A DNA stretch of 64,000 nucleotides. Origin: Anaerosporobacter mobilis DSM 15930 (lineage in GTDB: Bacteria > Bacillota > Clostridia > Lachnospirales > Lachnospiraceae). Both the position numbers and the translations under genes were made by a program. Location: assembly GCF_900142955.1 (NCBI RefSeq), contig NZ_FRCP01000006.1, forward strand, positions 124,001 to 188,000, written 5' to 3'. The notes beneath the pieces are model-generated. The model did no database searches. It was not told the DNA's origin and saw nothing but the letters and a program-made list of their open reading frames with translations. Positions 16,465 to 25,711 of the stretch are shown piece after piece (the first letter of the stretch is position 1; every line of letters begins with the position of its first letter).

Positions 16465-16879
16465 ATTACTTCTCCTTAAACTCCCGTTAAAAGTAGCTAA
16501 TTTATCAATTTAGTTCCAATTCAGCGACACTTGGTAGCCTTAATTAATTTAAACCATTTCTAATATTTTACCATTTTATCATTTACTTGTGAACACTCTA
16601 TGAATAAAATGTTAATTGATTTTTTAACATTATAAGAATAACGCTATTTTAATAATTTAATAGTTTTCATTTCGTCCCACATCATGTAAAATATAACTAG
16701 TTCGTCGGCACGTATTAAACTCTTAGTCGAACTATCCTATACATACAGAATACCTGTGAGTTCTGTAAGGAATACTAATACTAACAACATAAGATTGAAA
16801 GAATATTTAGAGAGGAGCCATGCACTGCAATCTTTCAATCTGTTTACGGAAGCAGTAAGCAAGCATGCTTGCGAGATGC
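16465..16879 (+). promoter_or_regulatory. Divergent promoter gap and structured mutS2 leader with a short upstream reading frame
   Basis: This AT-rich gap separates the minus-strand HtrA-like gene from mutS2. Near mutS2, AGATTGAAAG (16792-16801) can pair with CTTTCAATCT (16832-16841). The loop holds an excellent ribosome site (GAGAGGAG) and an ATG at 16820 opening a 12-codon frame (MHCNLSICLRKQ) that stops at 16858, seven bases before the first possible mutS2 ATG. A 14-bp palindrome, GCAAGCATGCTTGC, covers that ATG. An ACAGAA/TTCTGT hairpin lies further up. No clear -35/-10 pair was assigned. Confidence 0.45.
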
Positions 16880-19273
16880 ATGGATATAGTTTTGAATACC
16901 AAAGCGATAAAAACATTAGAATATAATAAAATTATTGATAAATTAATTCAGTATGCTGGTTCTACCCTTGGTAAGGAAAGATGTAGTAAACTGTTACCAA
17001 TGAATAACTTAGAAGACATTACAAATGCACAGAAAGAAACTTCTGATGCACTAACAAGAATCCTACAAAAAGGAAGTATCTCTTTCTCGGGATTAAAGGA
17101 TATTCGTGGCTCAATCAAGAGACTGGAAATCGGTTCTACTCTAGGAATGGGTGAACTCTTACAAATCAGCTCCGTTCTTGATGTCGCATTACGTGTGAAA
17201 GCTTTCTCTAGAAATGAAAGTGACGAAGTCGAGCCAGATACACTGGATATGCGCTTTTCCTTACTCGAACCACTCTCTCCGATCAACAATGAAATCAAGC
17301 GTTGTATCGTATCAGAAGAAGAGATGAGTGATGATGCTAGCTCAACGCTAAAACACATTCGACGTACTATCAAGAACACAAATGAAAAGATTCGTGAACA
17401 ACTAAATTCCATCGTTAGTTCTCAAACTACGAAATCTATGTTACGTGAGAACATCATTACCATGCGTAATGGACGTTACTGTCTACCTGTTCGTTCCGAA
17501 TACAAAGGTCAATTTCAGGGTATGGTTCATGACCAATCTTCAACTGGTTCTACCTTCTTCATCGAACCAATGGCAGTTGTTAAATTAAACAATGACTTAA
17601 GAGAGCTAGCGTCTCAGGAACAAGATGAGATTGAACGTATATTAGCAGAACTCAGTGCTACTATTGCCCTTGAAACAGAAAAACTTACTGATGATATTAC
17701 TATTCTTACAGAGTTAGACTTTATCTTTGCTAAAGCGTATCTATCGAAACAATTGAAAGCCTCTGAGCCTATATTTAACACAAAAGGCTATGTGAATATT
17801 AAAAAGGGTCGTCATCCACTCATTGATCCAAAGCAAGTGGTTCCAATTGATATACACCTAGGAGATGAGTTCAATCTATTGATCGTAACAGGTCCAAATA
17901 CTGGGGGTAAGACCGTTTCTCTTAAAACCGTAGGTCTATTCACTCTTATGGGGCAATCCGGTCTTCATATTCCAGCCTTTGATGGTTCCGAACTTGCTGT
18001 CTTTGAAGAGGTATATGCAGATATCGGTGATGAGCAAAGTATTGAACAAAGCCTAAGTACTTTCTCCTCTCATATGACGAATACCATTAATATCATTAAG
18101 AATGCTACGCCAAACAGTTTAGTATTATTCGATGAGTTAGGTGCTGGTACTGACCCTACTGAGGGTGCTGCACTTGCAATGTCTATCCTATCGTATCTTC
18201 ATAACCAAGATATTCGTACTATGGCTACCACTCACTACAGTGAACTTAAGATCTTTGCCTTATCTACGCCAGGTGTTGAGAATGCTTGTTGTGAATTCAG
18301 CGTAGAAACCTTACGACCAACATACCGTTTATTAATAGGCGTTCCTGGTAAGAGTAATGCCTTTGCAATCTCCAGCAAACTTGGATTACCTGATTATATT
18401 ATTGATGATGCGAAGAGCCGTATCGATAGCCAAGATAAGAGTTTTGAAGATGTGATTAGTGATTTAGAGCAAAGTCGAATCACAATTGAAAAAGAACGAG
18501 AAGAAATTGCTCTTCTCAAAGAAGAAGCCGCTGAATTAAAACTGAAATTATCCGAGAAACAAGAGAAACTCGATAATGCCAAAGAACGTATCCTTCGCGA
18601 AGCGAATGAAGAAGCACGTAATATTCTTGCCGATGCGAAAGAATTCGCTGATGAAACCATTAAGAAATATAACAAATGGACAAAAGAAAGCGGTCTTGGC
18701 AAAGCTATGGAAGACGAACGTGGTCTATTACGTAATAAACTGAATGCAGCCGAGTCAAAACTCGCTCTAAAGAATAAGGCAAAACCTTCTAAAGTACACA
18801 AAGCCAAAGATTTTCGTATTGGCGATGCCGTTAATGTCCTTAGCCTTGGACTGAAAGGAACCGTTAGTACTTTACCTAACGCCAAAGGCGATTTGTTCGT
18901 ACAGATGGGTATCTTAAGGTCACAAGTTAATATCAAGGATCTCGAACTCATTGATGAGCCTGTAATCACAACACCTACTCTTAAGAAAACGGGTAGCGGT
19001 AAGATTAAGATGGCAAAGAGCTACAACATTAGTACTAGTGTGAATCTAATTGGTAAAACAGTAGATGAAGCATTACCAGAATTGGATAAATATCTTGATG
19101 ATGCATACCTAGCTCATCTTCCTCAAGTAACGGTTATCCACGGTAGAGGAACCGGGGCACTTAAGAATGCCGTTCACCAACATTTGAAAAAATTAAAATA
19201 CGTAGATTCCTATCGTTTAGGTACATTCGGTGAAGGTGATCAAGGTGTAACTATTGTAGAATTCAAGAAATAA
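16880..19273 (+). CDS. mutS2: MutS2 family ATPase with Smr domain
   Basis: MutS2 (797 residues from this start) is a MutS-like ATPase; related proteins suppress recombination or rescue stalled ribosomes. It has the clamp/core region (1-300), the ATPase domain with Walker A GPNTGGKT near residue 335 and LFDELGAGTDPTEG, a long coiled coil (about 510-620), a KOW-like segment (near 660) and a C-terminal Smr nuclease-type domain with HGRGTGALKNAV. The start is uncertain: ATG 16880 gives MDIVLNTKAIKTLEYNKI, matching the usual family start, while ATG 16865 adds five residues. Both have weak ribosome sites, so re-initiation after the upstream frame is possible. Confidence 0.93.
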   Translation: MDIVLNTKAIKTLEYNKIIDKLIQYAGSTLGKERCSKLLPMNNLEDITNAQKETSDALTRILQKGSISFSGLKDIRGSIKRLEIGSTLGMGELLQISSVLDVALRVKAFSRNESDEVEPDTLDMRFSLLEPLSPINNEIKRCIVSEEEMSDDASSTLKHIRRTIKNTNEKIREQLNSIVSSQTTKSMLRENIITMRNGRYCLPVRSEYKGQFQGMVHDQSSTGSTFFIEPMAVVKLNNDLRELASQEQDEIERILAELSATIALETEKLTDDITILTELDFIFAKAYLSKQLKASEPIFNTKGYVNIKKGRHPLIDPKQVVPIDIHLGDEFNLLIVTGPNTGGKTVSLKTVGLFTLMGQSGLHIPAFDGSELAVFEEVYADIGDEQSIEQSLSTFSSHMTNTINIIKNATPNSLVLFDELGAGTDPTEGAALAMSILSYLHNQDIRTMATTHYSELKIFALSTPGVENACCEFSVETLRPTYRLLIGVPGKSNAFAISSKLGLPDYIIDDAKSRIDSQDKSFEDVISDLEQSRITIEKEREEIALLKEEAAELKLKLSEKQEKLDNAKERILREANEEARNILADAKEFADETIKKYNKWTKESGLGKAMEDERGLLRNKLNAAESKLALKNKAKPSKVHKAKDFRIGDAVNVLSLGLKGTVSTLPNAKGDLFVQMGILRSQVNIKDLELIDEPVITTPTLKKTGSGKIKMAKSYNISTSVNLIGKTVDEALPELDKYLDDAYLAHLPQVTVIHGRGTGALKNAVHQHLKKLKYVDSYRLGTFGEGDQGVTIVEFKK

Positions 19274-19289
19274 ATAGGGGGGAAATGTC

Positions 19290-20012
19290 ATGGCAGAAAA
19301 ACAAAAGATCTTAATAGTAGATGATGATGCCAATATTGCGGAGTTAATCTCACTATATTTGCTCAAAGAATGCTTTGATACACTAATTGTTAATGATGGG
19401 GAAGAGGCTATCGAGAAATTCCATTCGTATCAACCTGGACTTATTCTCCTAGATTTGATGCTTCCAGGTATCGATGGCTATGAAGTATGCCGTGAGATAC
19501 GTAAGACCTCAAACGTCCCTATTATCATGTTATCTGCGAAAGGAGAAATCTTTGATAAAGTACTTGGTCTTGAATTAGGTGCTGATGACTATATGATCAA
19601 ACCATTTGATTCAAAAGAGCTTGTTGCAAGGGTAAAGGCGGTTCTACGTCGTTTTCATCCAGTTGTTGCTACTGCACCACAAACTGTATCATCTGCTATC
19701 CCACCGACAGGTGATTATGTAGAGTATCCAGACCTACTTATTAATCTATCCAATTATTCTGTTACCTACTATAACAATACCATTGATATGCCTCCAAAAG
19801 AATTAGAACTTTTCTACTTCTTAGCTTCCCATCCAAATCAGGTATTTACTAGAGAACAGTTACTTGACCATATCTGGGGATATGAATACATCGGAGATAC
19901 TCGTACTGTTGATGTGCATATTAAGCGACTTCGAGAGAAGATCAAAGATCATACAAGCTGGAGCCTTGCCACTGTCTGGGGTATTGGCTATAAATTCGAG
20001 GTGAAGAACTAA
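19290..20012 (+). CDS. OmpR/PhoP-family response regulator
   Basis: A 240-residue two-component regulator. The receiver domain (about 1-120) has the acidic pair DDD, the phosphorylation site in LILLDLMLPG (Asp near residue 55) and the KPF motif. The winged-helix DNA-binding domain (about 145-238) has FTREQLLDHIWGYEY and RTVDVHIKRLREKI. GGGGGGAA precedes the ATG. It starts 16 bases after mutS2 and its stop overlaps the kinase ATG by one base (TAATG), so mutS2 read-through could drive the pair. The target genes are unknown. Confidence 0.95.
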   Translation: MAEKQKILIVDDDANIAELISLYLLKECFDTLIVNDGEEAIEKFHSYQPGLILLDLMLPGIDGYEVCREIRKTSNVPIIMLSAKGEIFDKVLGLELGADDYMIKPFDSKELVARVKAVLRRFHPVVATAPQTVSSAIPPTGDYVEYPDLLINLSNYSVTYYNNTIDMPPKELELFYFLASHPNQVFTREQLLDHIWGYEYIGDTRTVDVHIKRLREKIKDHTSWSLATVWGIGYKFEVKN

Positions 20013-21424
20013 TGAAGCGAACTTTGCTGTTTAAGCTATTAGTCTGCTATTTTGTAGTTGCGATTTCCATGTTCACACTTCTGAATACATATGGAGTTAA
20101 TCGTCTAAAACAGAGTCTTGTAGAACGTCAGAAAACACTTCTTCACAACGAAGCTTCTACCATTGCATCTGAATATATGGGGAATTATTACTACAATTCT
20201 TCCCCACAACTAACGCAAACTGTATTAACACAGCTTAAAACGATTGATACTTTCTTGAATACTCGCATCTGGATTGTTAATAAGAATGGGACGATCACAA
20301 TGGATACTCGCTCCACTTATTCGGATACACAAATCAATCTGAATGAACTAGATCCTAACTTCTTAACACGAACATTTTCAGATAATACGTATTTTTCAGG
20401 TATTTTAGCCGAACCGATGTTAAGTGTGGTGTACCCGATTTCTTATAAATACCAAATACGTGGTTATATTGTTATGCTTACTCCTTTATCCTCGATTAAG
20501 CATGACAGTATATACTATATGGATATCATCAATATATGCTTCTTGCTCTTCTTAATTTTGATGATTTTCGTATTCATGTACATCTATTACTTAACGGTAC
20601 GACCATTAAAGAAAGTCATCAAAGCAGCCGTTGAGTATTCCTCTGGGCACTTTGATTATCCTCTTAATATTCAAACTACCGATGAATACAAAGAACTATC
20701 TGATGCTGTTACGTATATGGCTAGTGAGTTAAATAGTCTTGATGATTATCAGAAGAAATTCGTTGCAAACATCTCTCATGATTTTCGTTCTCCGTTAACC
20801 TCAATAAAAGGTTATATTGAAGCGATACAAGATGGAACAATTCCCACCGAGATGCAAGACAAATATCTAGGTATCGTTTTGTTTGAAACAGAGCGACTAA
20901 CTAAGCTTACTACTAATCTCCTAGCACTTAATACCTTCGATAATAACGGAAAAATCTTAGAAATTACTTCCTTTGATATCAATCATATCATCAAACAAAC
21001 AGCTGCTACCTTTGAAGGCATATGTACCAAGAAAAAGATTTCCTTCAAACTAGTGTTTTCCGATCGTGAAACATTCGTAGACGCTGACCTTGGTAAGATT
21101 CAACAAGTTCTCTACAACCTAATAGACAACGCAATTAAATTCTCTCACCAAAACTCTAACATTAAGGTTTCCTCAGAAGTAAAAGGTGATAAAGTATTCG
21201 TTGCGGTTAAAGATTATGGTATAGGAATTCCAAAGGATTCTATCAAAAAGATATGGGAGCGTTTTTATAAATTGGATACTTCAAGAGGTAAGGATAAGAA
21301 AGGCACTGGACTTGGACTTTCCATAACCAAAGAAATCATCAATGCTCATAATGAAAACATTAATGTAATCAGTACAGAGAATGTTGGTACGGAATTCATC
21401 TTCTCCTTGCCTAAGACAAAATAA
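20012..21424 (+). CDS. Sensor histidine kinase, partner of the upstream regulator
   Basis: A 470-residue membrane kinase: TM1 at about residues 8-28, an extracellular sensor region (about 30-165), TM2 (about 172-195), a HAMP linker, a HisKA domain with the phospho-accepting His in NISHDFRSPLTSIKGY, and a HATPase domain (N box NLIDNAIKFS, G boxes DYGIGIP and GTGLGLSI). Its start codon overlaps the regulator stop. The architecture is that of WalK/PhoR/ResE-like kinases. The sensed signal cannot be read from the sequence. Confidence 0.94.
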   Translation: MKRTLLFKLLVCYFVVAISMFTLLNTYGVNRLKQSLVERQKTLLHNEASTIASEYMGNYYYNSSPQLTQTVLTQLKTIDTFLNTRIWIVNKNGTITMDTRSTYSDTQINLNELDPNFLTRTFSDNTYFSGILAEPMLSVVYPISYKYQIRGYIVMLTPLSSIKHDSIYYMDIINICFLLFLILMIFVFMYIYYLTVRPLKKVIKAAVEYSSGHFDYPLNIQTTDEYKELSDAVTYMASELNSLDDYQKKFVANISHDFRSPLTSIKGYIEAIQDGTIPTEMQDKYLGIVLFETERLTKLTTNLLALNTFDNNGKILEITSFDINHIIKQTAATFEGICTKKKISFKLVFSDRETFVDADLGKIQQVLYNLIDNAIKFSHQNSNIKVSSEVKGDKVFVAVKDYGIGIPKDSIKKIWERFYKLDTSRGKDKKGTGLGLSITKEIINAHNENINVISTENVGTEFIFSLPKTK

Positions 21425-21502
21425 TAAAAATTAGTAATACAAACAAACGGTTACATCAATAAATGAATTATTAAGGTTTCAAATAAACAACATACAACCA
21501 TC

Positions 21503-21583
21503 AAAAAAACAACCTCAAAAACCCAATTCCTATAGCGAATATTTCATATTTGCCACTGGAACACAACTTTTGAGGTTGTTTTT
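21503..21583. terminator. Bidirectional terminator between kinase gene and trmL
   Basis: AACAACCTCAAAA (21508-21520) and TTTTGAGGTTGTT (21568-21580) pair perfectly, with A-runs outside on the left and T-runs outside on the right. It can therefore stop transcription from both convergent genes. The loop is long (about 47 bases) but weakly self-complementary. Confidence 0.8.
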
Positions 21584-21601
21584 AATTACATTAGCTTATG
21601 T

Positions 21602-22105
21602 CTATTCTGCTTCGCTCCATGAGTGGTGATGAAGATGTCCTTCTAACTGCATGTGCGAAAAGTTATTCTGACGAACTGCTTCATACAATACAATTGCTAC
21701 CGAATTCGAAAGATTAAGAGAGCGAATATCTCCAATCATCGGAATACGGATTGCTGTATCCTTATACTGCAATAGAATATCTTCAGGTATCCCTGCACTT
21801 TCCTTGCCAAACATAATAAAACAGTCTGGTTCATATTGTACTTCACTATATACATGTACTGCTTTCGTTGTAGCCATATAAATCTTCGCATCAGGATTTT
21901 TCTTCATGAAATCATCGAAATCATCATAAACCGTTACATCAAGATCTTTCCAATAATCCAGTCCTGCACGTTTTAATTGTTTCTCATCTAAACTAAACCC
22001 AAGTGGTCCAATAAGATGAAGTTTGGCTCCTGTAGCAACACAAGTTCTTCCTATATTACCTGTATTCGCAGGTATTTCCGGTTCATGTAATATAATATTA
22101 AACAT
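21602..22105 (-). CDS. trmL: tRNA (cytidine(34)-2'-O)-methyltransferase
   Basis: A 167-residue SPOUT-class methyltransferase that methylates the 2'-OH of the wobble base of tRNA-Leu. It shows the TrmL signatures IILHEPEIPANTGNIGRTC, LIGPLGF, FGKESAGIPEDIL and IPMIGDIRSLNLSNSVAIVLYEA, the last two forming the trefoil-knot SAM site. Length is normal. It is convergent with the histidine kinase gene across a shared terminator. Confidence 0.95.
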   Translation of the reverse strand: MFNIILHEPEIPANTGNIGRTCVATGAKLHLIGPLGFSLDEKQLKRAGLDYWKDLDVTVYDDFDDFMKKNPDAKIYMATTKAVHVYSEVQYEPDCFIMFGKESAGIPEDILLQYKDTAIRIPMIGDIRSLNLSNSVAIVLYEAVRQNNFSHMQLEGHLHHHSWSEAE

Positions 22106-22165
22106 TAAACAGTCTCCTTTTAGCTATTATTCAGCCACAAATATCTCGGGAGAATAGTAATTCTT

Positions 22166-22624
22166 TTATACAATACCGATATTTAATTCAATTACTTTAT
22201 CATCATCATAGGATAATGGTACACAGATGGATTTGCTAACATTCATGAATGCCATTTTCCCTATACACAAAGAAGGTGGTGTAATGTCTATCGCTAAACC
22301 TTTTGTAGAAAATACAGTGGCAGCATTCCCTAAAATCATATTCCCAAGTTCACAAATAGCACTTCCAGAAAGCTCATCTATCTCTGAAACTGGCATCATT
22401 ATCATCTTACTTGCTAAATCGCAGGCCGCCAATTGATTTAGTAAAATCACTACTTGTCCACGTAGTTGCCCTGTAATACCTAACATAATAATTACACTAT
22501 CATTATCTATATTATCCCTAATATAGGGCTTACCAATCTTCGTATCAACAAAGCACATATCCTTTAATATTTTGGTAGCTGATAACAAAAATGGATTGAC
22601 AAAATCTGCATTCAAATCACCCAT
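22166..22624 (-). CDS. CheX-like chemotaxis phosphatase
   Basis: A 152-residue CheX/CheC-family protein, expected to dephosphorylate CheY-P or a related receiver. The family active-site pattern is present: Glu and Asn in ICELGNMILGNAA and the downstream Pro of ITPPS. The ATG at 22624 (MGDLNADFVNPFL) is preferred to the frame from 22639 because GGGAGGAA stands at correct spacing. No other chemotaxis gene is in the window, so it may serve an unlinked receiver. Confidence 0.85.
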   Translation of the reverse strand: MGDLNADFVNPFLLSATKILKDMCFVDTKIGKPYIRDNIDNDSVIIMLGITGQLRGQVVILLNQLAACDLASKMIMMPVSEIDELSGSAICELGNMILGNAATVFSTKGLAIDITPPSLCIGKMAFMNVSKSICVPLSYDDDKVIELNIGIV

Positions 22625-22750
22625 ATACATTCCTCCCAAGTTAGTACTTTAATATTATCATACTTAAGTTGCATAATTCAAGTATTATCAACAATATCAA
22701 AGAAAGAATTCTCAGATTCCTTACAAATATGACCAATTCGATATTAGATT

Positions 22751-23920
22751 CTATTTATTTAGTTTATGGTTATTTACAAAGTTTTCAATTCTCTCTAACG
22801 CCACTTTAAGGTTTTCAATGGAATAGGCGTAAGATATACGAAGAAAACCTTCCCCACATTCACCAAAAGCAGTACCTGGAACAACTGCAACTTTCTCTTC
22901 TCTCAATAATGTTTCAGCAAACTCTTCCGAAGTCATACCGAACTTTTTAATACTTGGGAACACATAAAAAGCGCCATATGGTTCAAAACAATCAAAGCCT
23001 ATTCTTCTTAATTCATCAATCAAGAATCGTCTTCTTGCATCATATGCTTCTTTCATCAATAAAACATCATTATCTCCGTTACGTAATGCCTCAACTGCAG
23101 CATATTGACTAGTTGTAGGTGCACACATAATAGCAAACTGATGTATCTTAATCATCTGTTCCATAATAATTTCAGGCGCACATGCATAACCTAAACGCCA
23201 TCCTGTCATTGCGTAAGACTTCGAAAAACCATTAATTAGTATAGTTCTTTCTTTCATTCCAGGAAGTGATGTTATAGACATATGTTGTCTTCCATAAGTA
23301 AGTTCTGAATAGATTTCATCAGACATAACATACAAATCATGCTCTCTCACGACCTCAGCGATATCCACCAAATCTTCATATTCCATAATTGCACCAGTTG
23401 GGTTATTAGGAAATGGTAGTATTAATACCTTAGTCTTATCAGTAATTGCATCTAATAATTCTTGCTTCGTTAACTTGAAGTTGTTCTCTTCTTTCAATTC
23501 TATAATTACAGGAACACCGTCAGCCAATTTAACACATGGTACATAGGATACATAGCAAGGTTGTGGAATTAGTACTTCATCCCCTGGATCTAACATTGCA
23601 CGAAGACCTATATCAATTGCCTCACTACCACCAACGGTTACCATAACTTCTTTATTAAAATCATATTTAACACGACATTTACGATTTATGTAATTGCATA
23701 TTTCAATTTTTAATTCTTTCAAACCAGCATTCGAAGTATAGAATGTTCTTCCCTTTTCTAGGGAATAGATTCCTTCTTCTCGAATATGCCATGGGGTATC
23801 AAAATCAGGTTCGCCAACTCCTAATGATATGGCATCTTTCATCTCACTTACAATATCGAAGAATTTACGAATGCCTGAAGGCTGAATATCAACAACTTTA
23901 TTTGATAATGGATTTCTCAT
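22751..23920 (-). CDS. Class I/II PLP-dependent aminotransferase (PatA/AspC-like)
   Basis: A 389-residue fold-type I aminotransferase. The pyridoxal phosphate lysine is in NGFSKSYAMTGWRLGYAC (near residue 233), with NNPTGA, SDEIYSELTYG and the C-terminal substrate Arg in FLRISYAYS. It probably transfers amino groups between an aromatic or aliphatic amino acid and a 2-oxo acid; substrate specificity is not readable. Its start overlaps the Lrp stop by 4 bases (ATGA), so the regulator and enzyme are coupled, which suggests amino-acid-responsive control. Confidence 0.92.
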   Translation of the reverse strand: MRNPLSNKVVDIQPSGIRKFFDIVSEMKDAISLGVGEPDFDTPWHIREEGIYSLEKGRTFYTSNAGLKELKIEICNYINRKCRVKYDFNKEVMVTVGGSEAIDIGLRAMLDPGDEVLIPQPCYVSYVPCVKLADGVPVIIELKEENNFKLTKQELLDAITDKTKVLILPFPNNPTGAIMEYEDLVDIAEVVREHDLYVMSDEIYSELTYGRQHMSITSLPGMKERTILINGFSKSYAMTGWRLGYACAPEIIMEQMIKIHQFAIMCAPTTSQYAAVEALRNGDNDVLLMKEAYDARRRFLIDELRRIGFDCFEPYGAFYVFPSIKKFGMTSEEFAETLLREEKVAVVPGTAFGECGEGFLRISYAYSIENLKVALERIENFVNNHKLNK

Positions 23921-24399
23921 GGTGTCACCAACATCCTTTCGTCAACTTTCTTATTATCCAGTTCAATACCATGTTCTTTGTATTTTTTCAGAACAAAATG
24001 AGTTGCTGTACTAAGTACCGAGTCCATTGGCGCGAGTTTACTAGAGACAAAGTTAGCAACTTCTCTCATGCTTTTACCGTCAATGATTACCGTCAAATCA
24101 AATCCGCCAGACATTAGATATACAGATTCTACTTCTTCAAACTTATAGATTCGTTCTGCTATTTTATCAAAACCTTCACCTCTTTGTGGTGTAACTTTAA
24201 CCTCAATTAAAGCTGTAACACGCTCATTATCTGCCTTATCCCAATTAATAAGTGTAGGATAACCACAAATAATAGATTCCTTCTCCATAGCTCGAAGTTC
24301 CGCTTCTACAATCTCCTCTGTCATGCCAAGCATACTAGCTAACTCTTTACTGGTAAGTTTACTGTTCTTATCAATCGCTTTTAAGATTTTTTGTCTCAT
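23917..24399 (-). CDS. Lrp/AsnC family transcriptional regulator
   Basis: A 160-residue feast/famine regulator with an N-terminal helix-turn-helix (LTSKELASMLGMTEEIVEAEL) and a C-terminal RAM/effector domain (VTALIEVKVTPQRGEGFDKIAERI and VYLMSGGFDLTVIIDG). It is the first gene of a two-gene unit with the aminotransferase, overlapping it by 4 bases. GGAG precedes the start. It likely binds an amino acid and regulates its own operon. Confidence 0.93.
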   Translation of the reverse strand: MRQKILKAIDKNSKLTSKELASMLGMTEEIVEAELRAMEKESIICGYPTLINWDKADNERVTALIEVKVTPQRGEGFDKIAERIYKFEEVESVYLMSGGFDLTVIIDGKSMREVANFVSSKLAPMDSVLSTATHFVLKKYKEHGIELDNKKVDERMLVTP

Positions 24400-24428
24400 A
24401 ATAAACTCCTTTCATTCTTTCTTTTTTA

Positions 24429-24475
24429 TAGTCAATTAAGAACTTTTTGTAAGGAAAAAGTTTTGCAATTGACTA
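24429..24475. repeat. 47-bp foldback upstream of lrp
   Basis: TAGTCAATT...AACTTTTT pairs with AAAAAGTT...AATTGACTA around a short loop. The outer sequence TCAATTGCAAAACTTTTT (read on the minus strand) resembles the ends of the larger foldback at 31699-31892. Neither strand carries a proper U-run, so it is not a plain terminator. Confidence 0.55.
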
Positions 24476-24480
24476 ATTTC

Positions 24481-25473
24481 CTACTTGCCCAACGCTTTAT
24501 ATAGTTGATCGGCTTTAGGTGGTTCCAAGTAACGTCTTTCATAATCATTAACTACTATTCTTTCATTATTATCCGTAATTCTTCCAACAATAGTTGCAGG
24601 GATACCCTCTCTTTCTAGGTGTGCAATCAATTCATTTGCACGCTCTGTTACAATTAAGAGACTACCACTTGAGATTAATAGATATGGATTAATATCAAAG
24701 AATTCACAGATTTCTACTGTTTCTTGTTTCATTGGGATTTTGGTTAGGTCAATTTCCATACCTACACCACCAGCTGCCCCAACTTCCCATAGAGCACCGA
24801 AGATACCACCCTCTGTCACATCATGCATCATAATAGCATTATGTTCTGAAGCAATTTTCGCTTCTTTTACAATTGATATATGTTTAATTAATTCACTAGC
24901 CCCATCAATAAACTCACTAGTATATCGTGTACATAATTCTTCTTTCTTTTCATTCGCTATGATTGCTGTTCCTTCTAAACCAGCCCATTTTGTCATAACG
25001 ATTTCCTGTCCTTCTCTCATTCTTTGTGGATTTGCTAATTTTTCTTTCGCAATCTTACCTACTCCTGTAACCGTAACGATAATTTGATTTACCGCTGTAG
25101 ATACTTCTGTATGTCCACCCATAACTTCTATATTCAACGAAGCACAACACGCCTCTATCTTTTGCATCATCAATCGTAGGTCAGATTCGCGACCTTTTTC
25201 AGGCATAATAATTGTTAACATAACCCCTATCATCTCAGCACCACTTACCGCGATATCATTCGCCGTAATATGGATTGCCAAGTCACCGATATTATTCGCC
25301 GTGCTTGTAATAGGGTCTGTTGATAGGACAATTGCTTCGCCCTCACCAACGGCTAAAGCAGCGCAATCAAGTCCAACACCTGGTCGTACTAATACCTCTT
25401 CTCTTCTGTGCCTAATTTGTTTAAATACCGATCTTTTCAATACGGTTTCTGGTATTTTTCCTACTTTCATCAT
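24481..25473 (-). CDS. AIR synthase-like (PurM/HypE/ThiL superfamily) protein
   Basis: A 330-residue ATP-binding protein of the PurM superfamily. Visible motifs are LDCAALAVGEGEAIVLSTDPIT in the N-terminal domain, the dimer/ATP segment GDLAIHITANDIAVSGAEMIG, a GGHTEV motif and the C-terminal MMHDVTEGGIFGALWE. It is closest in style to HypE/hydrogenase-maturation-like AIR synthases of Clostridia. However, no hyp genes are nearby and the C-terminal cysteine of true HypE is absent, so the substrate is unknown. Confidence 0.8.
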   Translation of the reverse strand: MMKVGKIPETVLKRSVFKQIRHRREEVLVRPGVGLDCAALAVGEGEAIVLSTDPITSTANNIGDLAIHITANDIAVSGAEMIGVMLTIIMPEKGRESDLRLMMQKIEACCASLNIEVMGGHTEVSTAVNQIIVTVTGVGKIAKEKLANPQRMREGQEIVMTKWAGLEGTAIIANEKKEELCTRYTSEFIDGASELIKHISIVKEAKIASEHNAIMMHDVTEGGIFGALWEVGAAGGVGMEIDLTKIPMKQETVEICEFFDINPYLLISSGSLLIVTERANELIAHLEREGIPATIVGRITDNNERIVVNDYERRYLEPPKADQLYKALGK

Positions 25474-25591
25474 TATCCATGCATATCACAAGCTTGCTTA
25501 TGATACTGCTACATAAAACGGGTTGAAAGAAAGCAACGCATGGCTCCTTTCATAATATTAAAACTCTTCCAACCTTACACTAAAATATAAA

Positions 25592-25672
25592 GAGGCCCTT
25601 ACACAAAATTTTCAAGTGATCACAACTTTAGAATCGTTTGATTTTCGAAAAACATTCGTGTAAAAGCCTCCA
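25592..25672 (-). terminator. Long terminator after the VanW-family gene
   Basis: On the minus strand GAGGCTTTTACAC (25672-25660) pairs with GTGTAAGGGCCTC (25604-25592), with two mismatched bases. The stem runs into TTTATATTTT. A T-rich, partly self-complementary loop of about 55 bases lies inside. It separates the VanW gene from the AIR-synthase-like gene. Confidence 0.65.
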
Positions 25673-25711
25673 TATCAAAGTCGATGGTTCTCTCGACTTA
25701 AACAAGCCTAG

